DNA of 64,000 bases, taken from Trogon surrucura. Taxonomy: Eukaryota; Chordata; Aves; Trogoniformes; Trogonidae. Below the pieces are notes generated by a model, which saw only the letters and a list, made by a program, of their open reading frames with translations, made no database searches and was not told the origin of the DNA. Both the position numbers and the translations under genes were made by a program. Below are positions 22,193 to 37,200 of this stretch, piece after piece. Every line of letters begins with the position of its first letter. The first letter of the stretch is position 1. Location: positions 15,918,689 to 15,982,688 of the forward strand of contig CM036658.1 of the NCBI GenBank assembly GCA_020746105.1. The letters are read 5' to 3'.

Positions 22193-25100
22193 TCTTATCA
22201 TATTTACTTAACTTGCCACTCTAGAAATAAGTGTAAGACTATGCCATTGAAAACTGGCAGATTAAATTCTACTGTCCTGCTACCGAAACCACTGATAGCA
22301 ATGATGACAGATCTCCCAGTGAGAGGATATAGGTAGGCATAATGAAATTCAGAATCTGCTGTGGAAACAAATTCTGCTCCAGTCTCTTCATATCAAACCT
22401 CCAAACCGTAATGATTTGCAAAAGAGCTGGTGTGCCCGCATTCTGGGGTTGATATTTGAAACAGTGGTTCTGAACTGATACAGGTGAATTTGCATTTAAC
22501 TGCAGGGTTATCTGTGCAAAAGTGTAGGAATTGCAGCCAATCTGAGGTATTTTGACCCTCAATATTCTCTGTCAGATCCTTTGCTCAGACAATGAAGTCT
22601 GGGATAGCTGTTGCTAACAGGAAGAAGGTGAATATATTTATTTAGTAGAAAACTGTCTTTTCTAAGTATACAAGGTCTTGGAGAGTTCTCTTCTTCAGAA
22701 GTGTAGGCTGAAAAATTGCTAGGACATACAGTCTTAAACCAAACATTGTGAGTTTTTTAAGCTACCCTGCTTTGATGTATTTGGCAAAGCCCCATTTTAG
22801 TATTCAGTGTTTCCTCTGTTGTCATCATTAGTGGTATCATTAAGTGTTTAAGGGGAGCCAAACAGCTGTGTGTTAGGCCTTCAGAAATAAATGTAATAAA
22901 CACTGTTTGACTTAGGTGGTACTAAGTAGGAACTTTCAGCAAATGCTATATAGAAACAGTATACATTGATGTATTATTATACAGAGAGTGTTGGTCCATC
23001 AGAGTCCATAAACACTACTATTTAACTGTGAACAGGTAGTGGAGGGGCAAGAAATAGATGGCAGCAGAAACATTGCAGGTGGGATTTGTTTGGTAAATTC
23101 ATATGCATGAGTTCAGCAAACTTTGTGAACAGTGGTAAATAGCCCAATGTGGTGTTTGATAAGGACACTTTACCTCAGGAGGAAAGAGAAAAAAATAACA
23201 AAACAAATCCTTTCTCAGCCATACTGAGAAAAACGGAACAATGGAAAGTTGTGAAGAAGGCCTGAAAATTAAACCAAGAAAGAAGACTGTGAGCATTGGA
23301 AAGAGGGCTTGGTTAAAGCCCTAGCAGAAGGGCCCCTGCAGTTTGTCCTCTCTGGCATATTGACTTATAAATATCTGATTTACAACATATTAAACCTTCC
23401 CTTGGGTCAGTCTGTTTCTGAAGCATGGTAAACACAAAATACTGTAACTGTCTTTTCTGTGAGAAAAGGAATTAGAAAAAAGGAGGAAGAAAAAAAGAAG
23501 GAAGAAAAAGAAAAAAAAAGTTCTCTTTTCTCTTTTAGTCTGAAATCTACCTTTCAATATTTAAACTAATTCATTATAAGGGGAATATTATATATGTATC
23601 TGTGTGTGTATGCATGTGTATGAAAGAGAAATATTTAAAGGAAGCAGAAAATGTGTTATTTAAGTAAGAGTGAAAAAGGCCAGACAGCATTTATTTCTCA
23701 GAGAGAATATCTTTTTTCACAGGTGATTAGTGACCAATGTTTATGTTGGATCTATACCAATATATGTTTTAAGCTAGGATCATATTAGTAAACTCTGTCT
23801 TCAGACTAGTTTAAAATTATTTTTCAGCTCCTCTCTCTCAGCATTTAAAAGTAATCACTGGTAAAAACAGTTCTACATGCAAAACTCGAGTCCATGTGCT
23901 GAGTGAAATGCAGTGCAAGGTAGACAGCTTATGTGTTTCTAATGCATAACCCACCTCAAAAAAAAAAAAAAACCTAGCTGTGCTAGTGCCACAGTGTTAA
24001 CTGGAGCAAAATGTAAAAGGGAAAGGTCTCCTCAGAAAAGTAAATATGTATTTCCTGAAGTACTTATTAGAAGCAGATCTGAGGAATTAAGAAGGAATTT
24101 TTCCTGTCTTAATTTCAGGAAGAAAACACACGACCACCGTTTTGCTCATTTTAAAGAAATGTTGTAATCATACAAGTCAAATGACACTAAATAAGTTACA
24201 GGGAAATAGGACTCCACAATTCTGAACACAGAAAAGGTGATATGAATTTCTACATCTAGGCAAGAGTGGCATCTCCAAAATGTCCGGCAACACTTATTTT
24301 TTAAAGAGATACTTCCTAAAAATAGACCAGCTGGTTGAGACAGTGAAACCAAGTGTTTTGGTTAGTCATCATAGACCAATGAGCTCCTTTTGAATAAAAT
24401 AGGTACTTCAAAATTACAAAGTGTACTGGAGTTTTTCTGTGGTGTAGAAAAAAATTGGTGAAAGAAAAAAAGATGCTGTGAAGCTGACCATAGCTGGACC
24501 TTATTCACCTGTCTCAAGAAACGGATGGTGGAAATCATTAAGAGGAGGAAAAAACCTTTTGGAAAGGTCAAGAATGCACAGACCTTCAGACTTAATAAAA
24601 ATAATATAAATGTCATCAGGGATTAAAGGAATTGAAATATGTAATTTTACCACTTTAACTCTTGTGAAACAGCAACAAAATTTATCAGAGTAGTGGCCTG
24701 GCAAAGCCTACACATATTTGTTTTGCCTTTTAAAAGTATGGAATCACTTCAACATTTGTTTTTATTTTCTCTTTTTAAAAGTGGCTTTAACAAGTGGCAG
24801 AATTTAATCCTCAAAAATTCTGGAAGCGTTCTTTGCTAAGAAGCAGGTTTTCCTCACTTAACATTCTTATTTTTTAAAAGTGTAGCCAAAATCTACAAAA
24901 ATCAGTTAATAAGTTCAAAAGAAACAGAATTTCATTCAGAGGAGGTTTAGGAAAAGTCTCTGTTTTGGATGTTTTGATACAAGCATGACATCTAGCTAGA
25001 CTACCCAGAGGTAAGTTCTAAGTCACAAGAAGTGAGTAAGTGTGTGTGTGTAACAAATGCAACATTGGCAACTCACAGTGAATTTTACAGCACTCGATTT

Positions 25101-28000
25101 TTGGTTTTTTCACTTAATAGCATATGACACTTTTAGAATTTAATTGTGAGAAAATCTGCAATGACCTTGATTAAAAAGAAACAGTAAAGGGAAAAAAATA
25201 TTTTTCTTAAATATTTAAAAGAAATATTTGTGTTTTGAATGGTAGGAAAGTAGTAACACCAGGTAGAAAGATCTACCCAATGCTAGCACATAGAAAGCAT
25301 CTTTTTAGTAACTTTAAGGAGCACTGAATTCTGAAGAAATGTCACAAATCTCTAGCCAAAGTCTGGTTGCTGTTTCATCACAATAAACAACAGGAATAGT
25401 CTAATCAGTGGCAAATGGTAAGACTCCTTATAGTCTCTTACACCATGGGAGCAATTCATACTCTGGAATCTGGAGTCACTCCACAGCTACCACTGTGCAT
25501 CTGACCAAGGATGCTAAAAGTGCATCTTGGCGAGAGATGTAACCATGCAGGCAAAATATATTACTGAAAGCAAGAGTGAAAGTTAAGATGGACTTACTTG
25601 TGCCAAAGGTTGTAAGGGGAGAAGCAGAGCTGAGGGAAGACCACAGAGAGAGCTGAGTGACTGCTCTTAGGATAAGAAAGATGAAGTTGACTGGTCTTTT
25701 TGAAAGAGTGGCCACTGTCCTGTGGAACTCTGTTCCACAGATTCAAACTTCTCTTGCAGCCACAGCAGTATCAAATTAACTTGCCAAGACTTGAAATTAG
25801 GCTAATTAACTGTTTTGCTACTCTTTGCAATCGGCTGCAGCGGCCTGTTGCCTGGTTTTCTTATCCTTAAATTCACGAAGTCGTGCAGAACAATGTTCAT
25901 CTGCTCCTTCCATAAGGGAATTCTATTGAAACACAAGTTTAAAAAACATGGATTCTCCCTTTAAAGTCTTGTCATGGAGATCCAGGGGCTCACAGATCTC
26001 ATGGGATTGATGTCTATCTACATCAGACATTTCTGATTTGTGCATGGTATTTGCACCAGAAACCGTTTCTCTGTTTCAGAAAAGTAATGGGATTTAACCA
26101 CACCCCTGTCATAGCATTGAGGCTTTGCTAATTTTCAAGAATAATGTCCAAGATGAAGGAGATTTTTAACGTTGTAAGACTTCCCTGCTGTGTAAAAGAT
26201 ACTGAGGCATTCAGTGTCAGGTTTACATGTAACTGAAGTACTAGCATTTTTTTGGCAATTGTTCTATGCTCCATTATCTGTTCAATATCCTTGATATTTA
26301 CTAATGTTTTCCAATGCCTCTATATTGATTAAAAACATGACTACACAAATCAAGGTGTCATTTTCTTTCCCCTCAGAATTAGATCCTCTGCATAGAGACT
26401 TCCATGAATACAAAGTTAAAAGTAATGTCAAATAATGTGAAATGCACAGTCATATATGCAAATTCCCATCTTCTGAGTAATTGTCTATAGCAGCACCTCT
26501 CTTTCATAATTTTTACATGAGAGAGAGTGCTATGATTATTTAGCCAAAAATTGAAATTGCTGCCAAGATGCTGTTACAGTCATCCATCACTTCTGTGTCT
26601 CTCAGCTGACAATGCAATGTCATTGCCTATGCTCCAAACCGCTTTACCACTTCCATGTCTTTCCAGTCTTAAGAAATCCTATGAAAACAACTATTGCAGT
26701 CTGGTTGGTCATGATCCCAAGCATTGTCCATCTTGCTGACTCTGTAATTGGGGTGGCCCAGCAGTTTTTCTCCAGGCTCTTAGCCTTGTGGGAACCACCA
26801 GCAGCAGCAAGAAGCAACACAACTATGCACTGGATACAAAGAAAAGATTGAAGAGCTGTCTTCAGGCTTAATGTAAAATATTCTGAAGTAATTGTGAGTG
26901 CACATGAGCCACATGAGCCAGAGCAGGGTTCACAGCAGAATAGTCTGTCTCTGTGTGTTCCCACAAGGATAGTGCATGGAACGAGTCTGTCCAACCAAAA
27001 AGACTCTGGTGTTTCACAATGTGAATAGGAATCAGGCTTCACCAGTTGGCCAAGAAATTAGATGGATCTCTCACACACTGTGTCACAAAGACATTCCAGT
27101 TTTATAGCAGTTCATCAGAATTCAAACCACAAAAACATTAAGCTGGTCTCTAATCAAAATACTGGTTCAGTTCTGAAACAGTAACATTAAACAGAAAATA
27201 TTACAATCTTGCAATAAGCAGATGATTTTAAGAAATATGTTCATTTAAAAACAGATACAACATATCACAAAAGATGCTAGGCAGATAATTACTTCAAAAG
27301 ATCCCGAATTCTGAGTTTCAGATTATACATGCACAAGTTTAAATTTGTGTCCACTAATTACTGTACCCAAAGTTGGTTTAGTAATTAAATAGAATATAGA
27401 ATGTACACATCTCTTACAAAGTTAGACATACTGATACCACATATATTCAAGTACACACAAATCATTTTAAACTACAAGTCAGTCCTGCAAAACTCTATGT
27501 TAGTATAGCTTTCTTCCTTGAGTTTGCCTAGATACTAGAACACTAAGATCCCAGTTTGTCAGTTTTTAGTTACATCACAAGTTAAATGTTGAGGAAGTAA
27601 GATGATGTAATGAAATAAGAGAGAGATTCACAGTGATCAAAAATCCAAATATTCAGTAAAGAGAAATGACTATGACTGCAGTTTCTGGGATCTGAGATTG
27701 CTTTGAATGTACAGTAGCTCATTTGTTAATGAATGCAGACTGGCCAGGAAATAAGAGACCTGTTTCTTTATGGCTGCCCCACAGTTACTCTAAACCTTAT
27801 TTTGCAACGGCATGGAGAGAATAAAAACTTCTTAAGCTGGTTGTCCTTCACTCTGAGACAGGATAATCTTTGAGAAACATTTTACGGTGCATCTTTTGAA
27901 GAAAAGTGCATTAGTCTTTACTGAAAAAACATTTGGTTGACCTTGAAAATAAAGCATTCATGAGAAGTATGAGCAGAAGTTTTCATTATTCCTTAAGCCC
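22193..28000. other. Repeat-poor AT-rich DNA, first part of a 17-kb block
   Basis: No gene or mobile element recognised. A purine-rich run occupies 23461-23520 (AGGAAGAAAAAG-like). A minus-strand open frame of 132 codons at 26644-27042 has no recognised family and no splice or start context that supports it. Confidence 0.5.
23461..23520 (+). repeat. Purine-rich simple sequence
   Basis: About 60 bp almost entirely A and G, imperfect, with no fixed unit. Confidence 0.8.
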
Positions 28001-31000
28001 TCCCTTCAGAGAGACAAAAAATTCCTCCCTCCATTGCAGCTCCACAATACCCAGTTACCAGGCAACTGATCTTTTATGGTGGATCTCCATGGCAACTGAT
28101 GTAAACAAAATCATAAATCCCATTACCTAGCTAAATACTAGGGCTGTGCTATAAAAGGAGAAAGAATCACTCTGAAGTTTAAAGACGTAATATAAAAGAG
28201 TGACAACAAGATTTAAAAAAATAAATTGCTGATGCTGATACTACAGTTAATATGGTTCACCTTAACAATTTTTCTTTTTTTTTTTTTCCATTTTCATACA
28301 AGCCATTTCAAACCTTTTTTCTCCTAGTTTAGTAACCATAATTTCAGTGTAATTAAGCTGGCTAAGGAAACCACTATACTCAACAGGTAAACCTTCAGTA
28401 CCAGCTAAGACCAATCTATGCACAGAAGAACTGTGCTGGCAATATTATAGTATATTTAAAAAACAGTGGAGTAGATAAATCAAAGCTTAAGATGACTGTT
28501 AAGCTACAGTAGCTAGTCAGATAGTTCCACCACTCTTGCTTAGCAGGAAGTCAAAATAGAAGGGTACTACACCCAGTTTGCTTTTGCTGCCAGTGAGCAC
28601 ACTGAGAAATTCAGGCTGGCCACAGAACCAGGTCAGATCTGAGCACCTGCTCACGGCCTTTCCGGACGGGTCTTAGAGCTGGTGGTACTATGGAAAGAGA
28701 CCAGGTAAAGGCAAAAACCTGAGCTGTGGAAGCAGAGTTTTCTTGAACTGAATGGTAGTAGGGTCTAACACCCACTTGGACTCTCATATCAGCAAGTCCT
28801 TGTAGTAGGATCCTTAAAAGATGGAAACAATGAAACATCTTTTGAAAAATTGGTGAAGCAAGGACAGAAGGCTGCATCTCTTGATTCATAGATCTGTACA
28901 TTCTAGGTCAAACAATATACTTTGCAGCTTATATTTGTCACTGTATGATGGTATTCCATAGCCAAAATTAGACAGACAGGTACATGGTTTTTAGAAGTGT
29001 TTAGTGAAATTCACAATACTCCATGTCAAAGGTAATTTGTTAAATCATTTAGCAGCTCTCTAGCCTCTAAAGATTTATTTTGATAGTAAGACAGACATAC
29101 CAGAAACGCCCTGAAGTATCTCTCTAGTTCTAACTGAGTGAAAAATCTGAGTTTCCTTGCAAGAATATTGGGGGGGATTAGGTCCTATCTCCTTTTCCTG
29201 ATTAAATTATTTGCCAACAGCTTTTCAAATACATTTTGAGTTAGAAGTAGATTAGAACAGCAAATCATGACCTGTATCTTTAATTTACCACAAAATGGAC
29301 ATGAGTGCTAGAGAAGTGTATAAGCCAAGCAGGAACAGTAAAGGAATAGTATCATTTATTTCTTGGGTTAGGAAAGTTTCATGTGGCTACAGAAGCATAA
29401 GGAGACCTCACATATAGCCTGAGATCAGGTGGCCTGTCTTTCGTATCACTCAAAAGAGTAACAACAGCTTGAGAAATTATAGCTGTGATACGGCTGTGCC
29501 ACTGTCAGAATAGACCTGAGCCTGACAGCCGACGTTTTGAAAACTGTGACTGAAGGTTACTGTTCCTTTCCATGCTGTTGGTGGGTTCCAGGATAATTAG
29601 GAATACAGAAGAGAAGACTTCTGTCATATCACGGCTACATTACTGCTGACTGGAATTGCTGTCTTCTAAGAGGGAGAAAGAACATTTTTTGGAAGTCAGT
29701 AGTTGCATACTTCTCAGTACTTTGTCTCGCTTTTAGAACTCCTGCAGAGAACTTTGTCCAGCCTTGTCCCACTGGCCTTAGATGTTTAATAAAACAGTGT
29801 GCATGCCCCAACAGCATGTCAGGTGGTGTTCCTCTCCTTACTCATGTGTGATTGTTTTCTCCAACAGAGTTTGAAGCCTCTTGTCCAGTTCCAGTTAAAA
29901 CTAATAAAGGCTGGTAGTAATGTGCTTGGTAGAAACTAACATAACATAAAATATGAATTATTGCTGTTTAGAAAAAGAGTAAAGAAGAAGCATCCTTGTT
30001 ATTTTGTTCAATTTAGATTGCAGTCTGGAATGTCTTCATTTGTTTGTTTTCAGGATTTTATTTGCTATTACTGCTCATTTAACTAAGAACACTGTTTTGC
30101 CCTCATAGGAAGGATGCTTGAAGAAGGTTGTTATCTTTTCTGCTGCTGTTATCTGCTTTACCAAGAAAGATCATTGGGTCCTAGCAAAAGGTGATCCTTG
30201 AGAGGAAAAATGTGGTGGCAGATCCTTGTGCCTTGCTCTAGGGTCAAGGCATCCCTGGTACTAATTCCCTGACAGCTCTTGTATTCCCATCGGAAAATGT
30301 TAGCACAGAAGCACCTGTGAGTACCAGGTTCATTCACTGAAATTGGCTTAGAAACTTCTAGTGGCCACAAATTTTCAAAACCCAATCTAAAACAATAAAA
30401 CCCCTCAGCTTCCCAGCCCCACTGGAAAAGACTAAGAGGGACAAGTTAGCCTGTCTTTCTACAGAGCTGAATCACTCAAGCGCTCAAGCACAGAATTCAT
30501 AGAGAGGCGTATGTGGAATCAATTTTTTATCTGCTCATCACACTTGTCTGTATCAGTGCAAGTGTTTTTGAAAACCCTAAATAAACAGATAATCTTTCAG
30601 CAAAGCCCTAGGTTCACCCAGAAAACACCTAGCATGTTCAAATACTCACTTGCAACTCCTTGGCTCATGAGAAAATCTCATATAACCAAATCGAAAGTGC
30701 CAGAGCAAGAAAGTTTTTTTTAAAAAAAACAAACCACATAATAAATATTAGCCACCAAAGGAGTTCATGCACTTTTCACATGCTCATTACACCTATTCAA
30801 GTTTTGTGGTTAAAATCATTTTCAAAGTGATTTTAAAAACAGAACTGATATTTATCCGTTTTTGTGAATTCAGTCTTATCAGAAATAATGAAACTATTGA
30901 TATAGTGCTGTTTATAAGCAGGTTTAAATTATGACAGCAAAGCCTCAGTAAGCTCGATTTCCAGGTGCAATTAGACTGTCACCTACATGTTGTCATTTGA

Positions 31001-34000
31001 CTCTGTGGTATTTCAACAGAGAATGAACTGTGTTCTTACTCTCATGATTAAATCGGCACTGTTGCAGCTGTGGAGCTTCTTCTTGGGACTGTAAGTAATA
31101 GTAGCAGAAATGCCATCCTAACAAGACCAAACTTTAAATTTTTTTTTCATTTATGTTGTTTATAAAGCATGAAAATTTCTCACCTCGTACGTCACTGTTG
31201 TCCAGTTTGCATATCTGTAAGTCACCACAAAATGTGGTTTAGTGTATCTTCTTAGACAGAATCAATGTTGAATGAATTATATCTCATCAATGCTAGAGAA
31301 CCTTCTGACTGCTTATTTTAGTCTGTTCTAGTATGTTATCAATCTTACCACTAGAAATATTCTCTTAGTGTCTTCTAAGTTCTGTTTAGTTCTCTTAATC
31401 TCTTCTAAGAGTAATTCCACACTTTTAACATGGACACTAAAAGGAAACAGGCAGAAATCCCTTTGACCCATTGTTGATCACATAGAATCAAAGCTATTTT
31501 ATCTTCAAACTGCAATATGTATTCTAACCAGTCCAGAGAAGAAATATTTCCTTCATGAATATTGGATCCTACCTTTAATGTTTCAGTGGTGGACAGAAGA
31601 GGGAGTGGTTTGCCACTATTTGTTGGGGTTTTTTTAATTTTTTACCTAGTCTCAAAGAATCTTTTCACCATGAAAGTAAAACTACTTCTGACCACTGTCT
31701 CCTATAAACCTCAAGAAAAACATAAAATAAGGTAATGGAAACAGACCACTCCTCACGAAATGCACAGTCCAGTATATTTACTTCCAGAAGTCAAACACGT
31801 CTCTGAAATCTGCAGTATGTAACTATGCCCTCAAATAGCACTGCATTTATTTTGAGAAGAACAGATGGGGTATCTGCTACCACAGCCTAAAGATGGTCTT
31901 CACATGGCAAGCATGTGGATTCTCTGGACACAAGTCCAGAGAAACTGATCATGTCTCTCAACCTACCACCCAAATAAAACATGCAGACATACCACATTCT
32001 ATACAGATCCCAGACCTATTCAGAAAAAAAATATGACCTATTTCATCCAGCACATTAAGTGATTTGGTGGAAAGGAAGTGGATGAAGTAATTATCATTCA
32101 ACAAAGAATAATAACAGTGGATAAAAACAAGCACATACCAATATAAGATTATTTTTCATACTCATGGTTCCACACCAGTTTCTCAAAGAAAGTGTAAAAA
32201 GCTTATAATTTTACTGGAAAAATGGCACTTGTTCAACAGAGCTACTGATTTTGTGGCACTTTGCAATCTTCCCATTTCTCTTTCCCACCAGAGAAGCATT
32301 AACAGCTTTTTATTTTTTTGCCCTCCCTTCCACTATATATCTCTGCTGTCCTATATTCTGTCTGTGCTTGGCACAAGTATCTCTTGCACAGTGTTATTGA
32401 CAGTCTTTCTTGCTCAGGTGTTCTAAGCAGTATTGTCACAGATAGCTAAAAGCGATTACATATCACTTGTATTTAGGTTAGACTTTCCTTCTTCTCGAAC
32501 TTGTTGAACGAATGTTGGTTTTGTCAGCTTTTTCCACCTGTAGCATCTCATCTGGTAAGATACGACCTCTTCCTCTAGTCTTCTATGAACAAAGGATCTC
32601 CCTACATAGGAAAATAAACAGAGTATATTGACTAGACTTATCTTTAGAGTATACAGTTTATATCAACATTTTTAAATGTTTATAAGTTTAAGAGAGAAGA
32701 CCTAAATAACTGACTAGTTTCAGTAAACTACACTCCTTTATTTGCTTTTAGATGCTTTTTCAGGGAAAGATTTTTGCTTCTCTATCTTTCCTACACAACT
32801 GCACAGCTCCTTGGTGGTATGAGCAATGTTTGGATATGGCAGAATACCAATTGTGTGTGAGGCCAAGAGCTTAGCAGGGTTCAAGGAAGGATTACAAATT
32901 TGTATGGATAATAAGAACATCCAAAGTTGCGCTAAACAGCATAAAAATTAAAGGAATGAATCTTAATTCTTAAATTCTGATAGCAACCACTATCCAGTTA
33001 GGATATGCAGAGATATTCACCAGTAATTACGTTACAGCAGAGTTATGTGACTAGCGTGCTGTGGTAGTAATACAATTCCTATATCCCTTCGTTGCTGTGT
33101 AATCAAGTCTGCTTTATTTCCCCCAACACTGGACAACAGTTTGTCACCTAAATGAAAATGGATGCAATTGTACCCTGAAGAAGAACTGTTATAGTTCAGA
33201 ACTGCTGAAACAGTAAGTTACCTTGCAGAAAAAGTGACAAGAATGGATGTGGTAGGTATACTGAAAATACAGAAAACATTCCCTTTTTTTACAAAGGAAA
33301 ATCAGATCTTTAGGTTTACTCTTTTTTTTCTATTGGTGTTAAATTCTGAAATCTCTTGATCCTTTCTATAAACGCTGGAGATTAGAAATAAGATAAACAA
33401 TAGAACAAACAGCACAGTTGTTAGGAGAAATCCAGTCTGGAAAATAATTACACTGGTTCTCAGTATTATAAATAAAAAGTAACAGTTTGGATTTTTTTTA
33501 ACATAATTCAACTTCAAAGACTTCCTATGATTTCTAAGAGTTAGAACAAAATTAGGTTACAGAATCTTTATTTTCTTGTATCCCGTCTCTAAAGAAGAGG
33601 GAAGACAGAACAAATGAAAGCACAAGGCCCATACACCTCCAGGAAATGCTTGCATAAGGCTTATTTATCTTTTAACTAACATTTGTTAACCACGGATTAG
33701 TGGAACAGCCTCTTGTAATTATGGTTACTGTTCCATTTGTGGCTATCTTCATGAGGCCAGTGAATCTTTAAATTACAGAATGACCACCCAGGAGCAAAAG
33801 TATTGAGTCAGCCACATCTCCATAGGCACCACATTTGGATGATTATCCCAAAAGATGACATGCTAACACATGCATACACAACAAAGAAGGTTTATGCTCA
33901 CAGCTTCAGAGTCACTTTCAGTCCCTGTAGTGGTTTCGAGTTCAATGAAACCAGGGTGGCCCCTGACATAATGTGTTCCATTTTAGTATGGAAAAATCAC

Positions 34001-34140
34001 TGGTGAAGACAGTCTTTGTTAAATGCCGGTCACTCTGTCGGCTATCACAGCATCCTTCTGTTATAACCTCAGACATTAGACTGCAATAGGAGTTAGGCAA
34101 CTGGCCCAAGGAAACAAAGATTGATTTGCTTAAAGCCTAT
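28001..34140. other. Repeat-poor AT-rich DNA, middle part
   Basis: I see no gene, RNA or mobile element. Open frames are under 100 codons. A T-rich run lies near 28267-28290. Confidence 0.5.
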
Positions 34141-34155
34141 ATACATTTGAAATAG

Positions 34156-34232
34156 ACACGTATTTATGTATCTGTACATGTATACATATGTGCATACACG
34201 TATACATATAAATACACACATACAAATATATC
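34156..34232. repeat. TA/CA-rich alternating purine-pyrimidine tract
   Basis: An imperfect mix of GTATACATA, CACGTATACATA and ACACACATACA. It is of the Z-DNA-prone or AT-hairpin type and degenerate. Confidence 0.65.
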
Positions 34233-37200
34233 AAGCAAGAAGAGAACCAGAACTATTCTTTTATTCCTAAGAGTCTGTGTAGTTAAAGGAATTTTACTCT
34301 GAGCTTGTTATTTTCTTTATTATTTCCCCAGGGCTTGTCATCCAAATCACCACTTCCAAGACAAAGGACCTTACGATCTTTGTTGGGTGGATCATTCCTC
34401 TTTGAGACTTAATCTGTAGTCCCTTGAGATCAGATCACAGATCTAGTTTTCAAAACCTGGATCCAAAGAAATCCATCCAGCTGGGAAAGTACAGTGAGAG
34501 AGCCTCTCCTTCTCTCATAGCTCCAAGTAAGTTGCGTTGACATCAGAGATGCACCCAGATATTGTCTGAAGGGCTTACGAGGAAAATTATTCTGTCTCAG
34601 ACTGAGATTTATAATGGTCACTTTACAAATCCACAGATTCTTGACTAAAGGGCTTTCTCCAAGTCTTAGAGCAGAGCTGATGACCTTGTCCTAGCCCAGG
34701 TCAATAAACATCATCATACAAAACCAGTTCTCTTCTTCCAGAAAATTTCCTCTCATATATCCATTGTCTCATAAGTTAACGCTTTGGAACAGAATTTCAG
34801 AAAGAGACCTGGCACTCTTCAAAAAATCCCACCCTTAGGAAACAGGAGTAAGGAATCCAGCTTTTACTTAGTTGTCATTCAGTCCTTCTACAATGCATAA
34901 ATTATGTGTGTGTAGTATATACACACTTACAGACGTGTTTTGACGGCATCTAGGAATTCAAAGAGGATTTGGTTTCCCATTGTGCAGGACGTTATATAAA
35001 CACCGTTTTAAAAGGTGGTCCTTTCCCCAGAGGCCTTACAACATATCTTAATGCTATGCTGATGGATGCCTCACCAATCTGTGCAAACTCAATTACCAAA
35101 CCATTGCCTAATTATATATAGGCAGTACACATCTGAGCCAAAAATATTTTAGTGTAGAGAATTCCAGGTACTCAGTGTGAATCTGCCATGATTTTGCAAT
35201 AATAACATGTATTTCAAGCTACTTCTGGGATAAGCAAAATCCATCTGCAGAGCTTTAAACAACGTCATCTGTACTGCGTGTGAGGATTTGGCTCTTTGTT
35301 TATCGGATGTTTCTCCTATTGCAGGGAGGAGGGAGGAGGACTTTTAATGTTTTTCCCTGAAAAAACCTGACATACAAACTTGAAATGCAGAATGGCTGTG
35401 TGTAGTGCAAGTGCAGCCACACTGTATGTGGCAATGCTTGCCCAGAAGTACTCCTCCCATTTCCCTCCTAGCTCCATGTTTTCTTGAGACCTGAGTGTGT
35501 TGCTAACACTCGGTGATCCCTCACTGGCTTTCTTTGGAAGGAAAGCCTTAGGCAGGGAGCAGCTCTAATTCACTGTTGTGGTTCCTCTTTTCTGGAGGAG
35601 AAGGATCTCAGGAGCACTAAGCACACACCTGCCCTGCCACAGGGATGTGCCCCCAAAAAGTGGTGGGTACCCCAGGAGCTTGCCAGTTATTTAGAAGATT
35701 ACAGCCTTCATGTTACCTGCTGGCTGTCCTTCTAACGGTAGGTGAGACACAATGGATAGCAATGAGAATTTGGGTCTCTGGAAGTACTGACTCCTCCAGG
35801 TTTCTCCTCTTGAGCAGTCCATGAAAACATTCCTGTGGAATGTCACCACCTGCTCCTTCACCTCATGGCAAGAATGCACATAGACACTTGTTATTTCTAT
35901 TGTTATTTCTCCTGCAATTTTTAAGCTTTCTCTGAGCAGTTGCTCTCTGCTACCATTATCATTGTGTACCACCTGCATGTGTCTCTGAACCTGTGGGTCT
36001 GGATTCAGAGTACTGTCATTTACACCAAATTATCTTTTAGTTCCTACATGGCCTTTCTGTAAAATGGGTTTTCGTTGTTGACAGCAAAAAAGATATTGAG
36101 GCCCAGAACTTCATACTGTTTGTTCCTTGGTTGATGTGGCCACAGGCATATTTATCTAGCAAAAATTCTACTCCTTAAACTGTTTCATTCCGGCAACAAA
36201 ATGCTGCCTATGGAGAATGGCTCATTCTATCGTTTCCCTGTCAAAAAGAATTCAGGGGAGGGACACAAGAAGTGGAATAGTTACAAGATGGAACAGCCAC
36301 AGTTGTAATTACTCTACATTCTTTTCAGGCTGCTGCAGCATTTAAAGATAGCATACCAAGAAGTTTGGAAGGGATTACACAGGCATGATATATAAAATCT
36401 GCCATGTACACTAAAAAATACTTCTGTCTAATAGGACAGATGAACTAGGAAGGCCAAGACCAAGACCACAGTTAGGAACAGAGGGAAGTTTGTTGTATCA
36501 GAAAGCCTGTAACAATTTTAGGTTATACGTCTACAATATTTAAAGTTGTTATTTCTTTAAGCATGGATAAGAAATTCAATTAACAATTATGTCATATTTA
36601 TAAAAATACATATGAGTGCTTTGGTAGTCTGTCATGATCAAAAATATCTTTCAACGTAATTCGAAGGCAGTTTATCTGTCTTTTTTTGTCCTGTAATAGT
36701 GAACAAATGTATTGGTACTACATTTACCCACAGTACAGCTGCAGTTGGGACTATAGCCAAAGACCTGATGAAAAAATACACATTACAATTTTCCTGTGTC
36801 TTCACAGTAGATGGTTTTTTTCAGACAATTGAAAATGTGTCCATCTTCCACAAGAGTACTAGAAGTTGCACCCTATGCGTGTTTCATATTGGACTGGTAA
36901 TTGACTATAAACTGTGAAAAATTCTGTATTATCTAGAACATGTAGTGTCCACCATTGGTGCAAGGAGACTGGACTCCTGAGATTCAGAGAGATCACGGCA
37001 TAAGTGAGCAGGAGGGCAGCTGGTTTTAGGAAGACCTTTTTGTTCCCTGCTTGTCCCCCATTTCATGACTGAGAGAAGGAGGGGCTGAGAGTCAGTGACT
37101 GGCAACTGCTCTGAAGTTGTAACTTAAACTAAAATTAATCTTAGAACCACAAACTGTTTCATAACATCTTTCATAATAACAGCAGTTTGTTTCCTTGTGA

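Noticed and set aside
26644-27042. 132-codon minus-strand open frame with hydrophobic stretches
   Set aside because: No family recognised, and the opposite strand is also open with hydrophobic runs. There is no splice or promoter context that supports a gene.
34060-34130. Possible second MIR (GTTAGGCAACTGGCCCAAGG)
   Set aside because: Only about 20 bp resemble the MIR core and the flanks do not continue the consensus.
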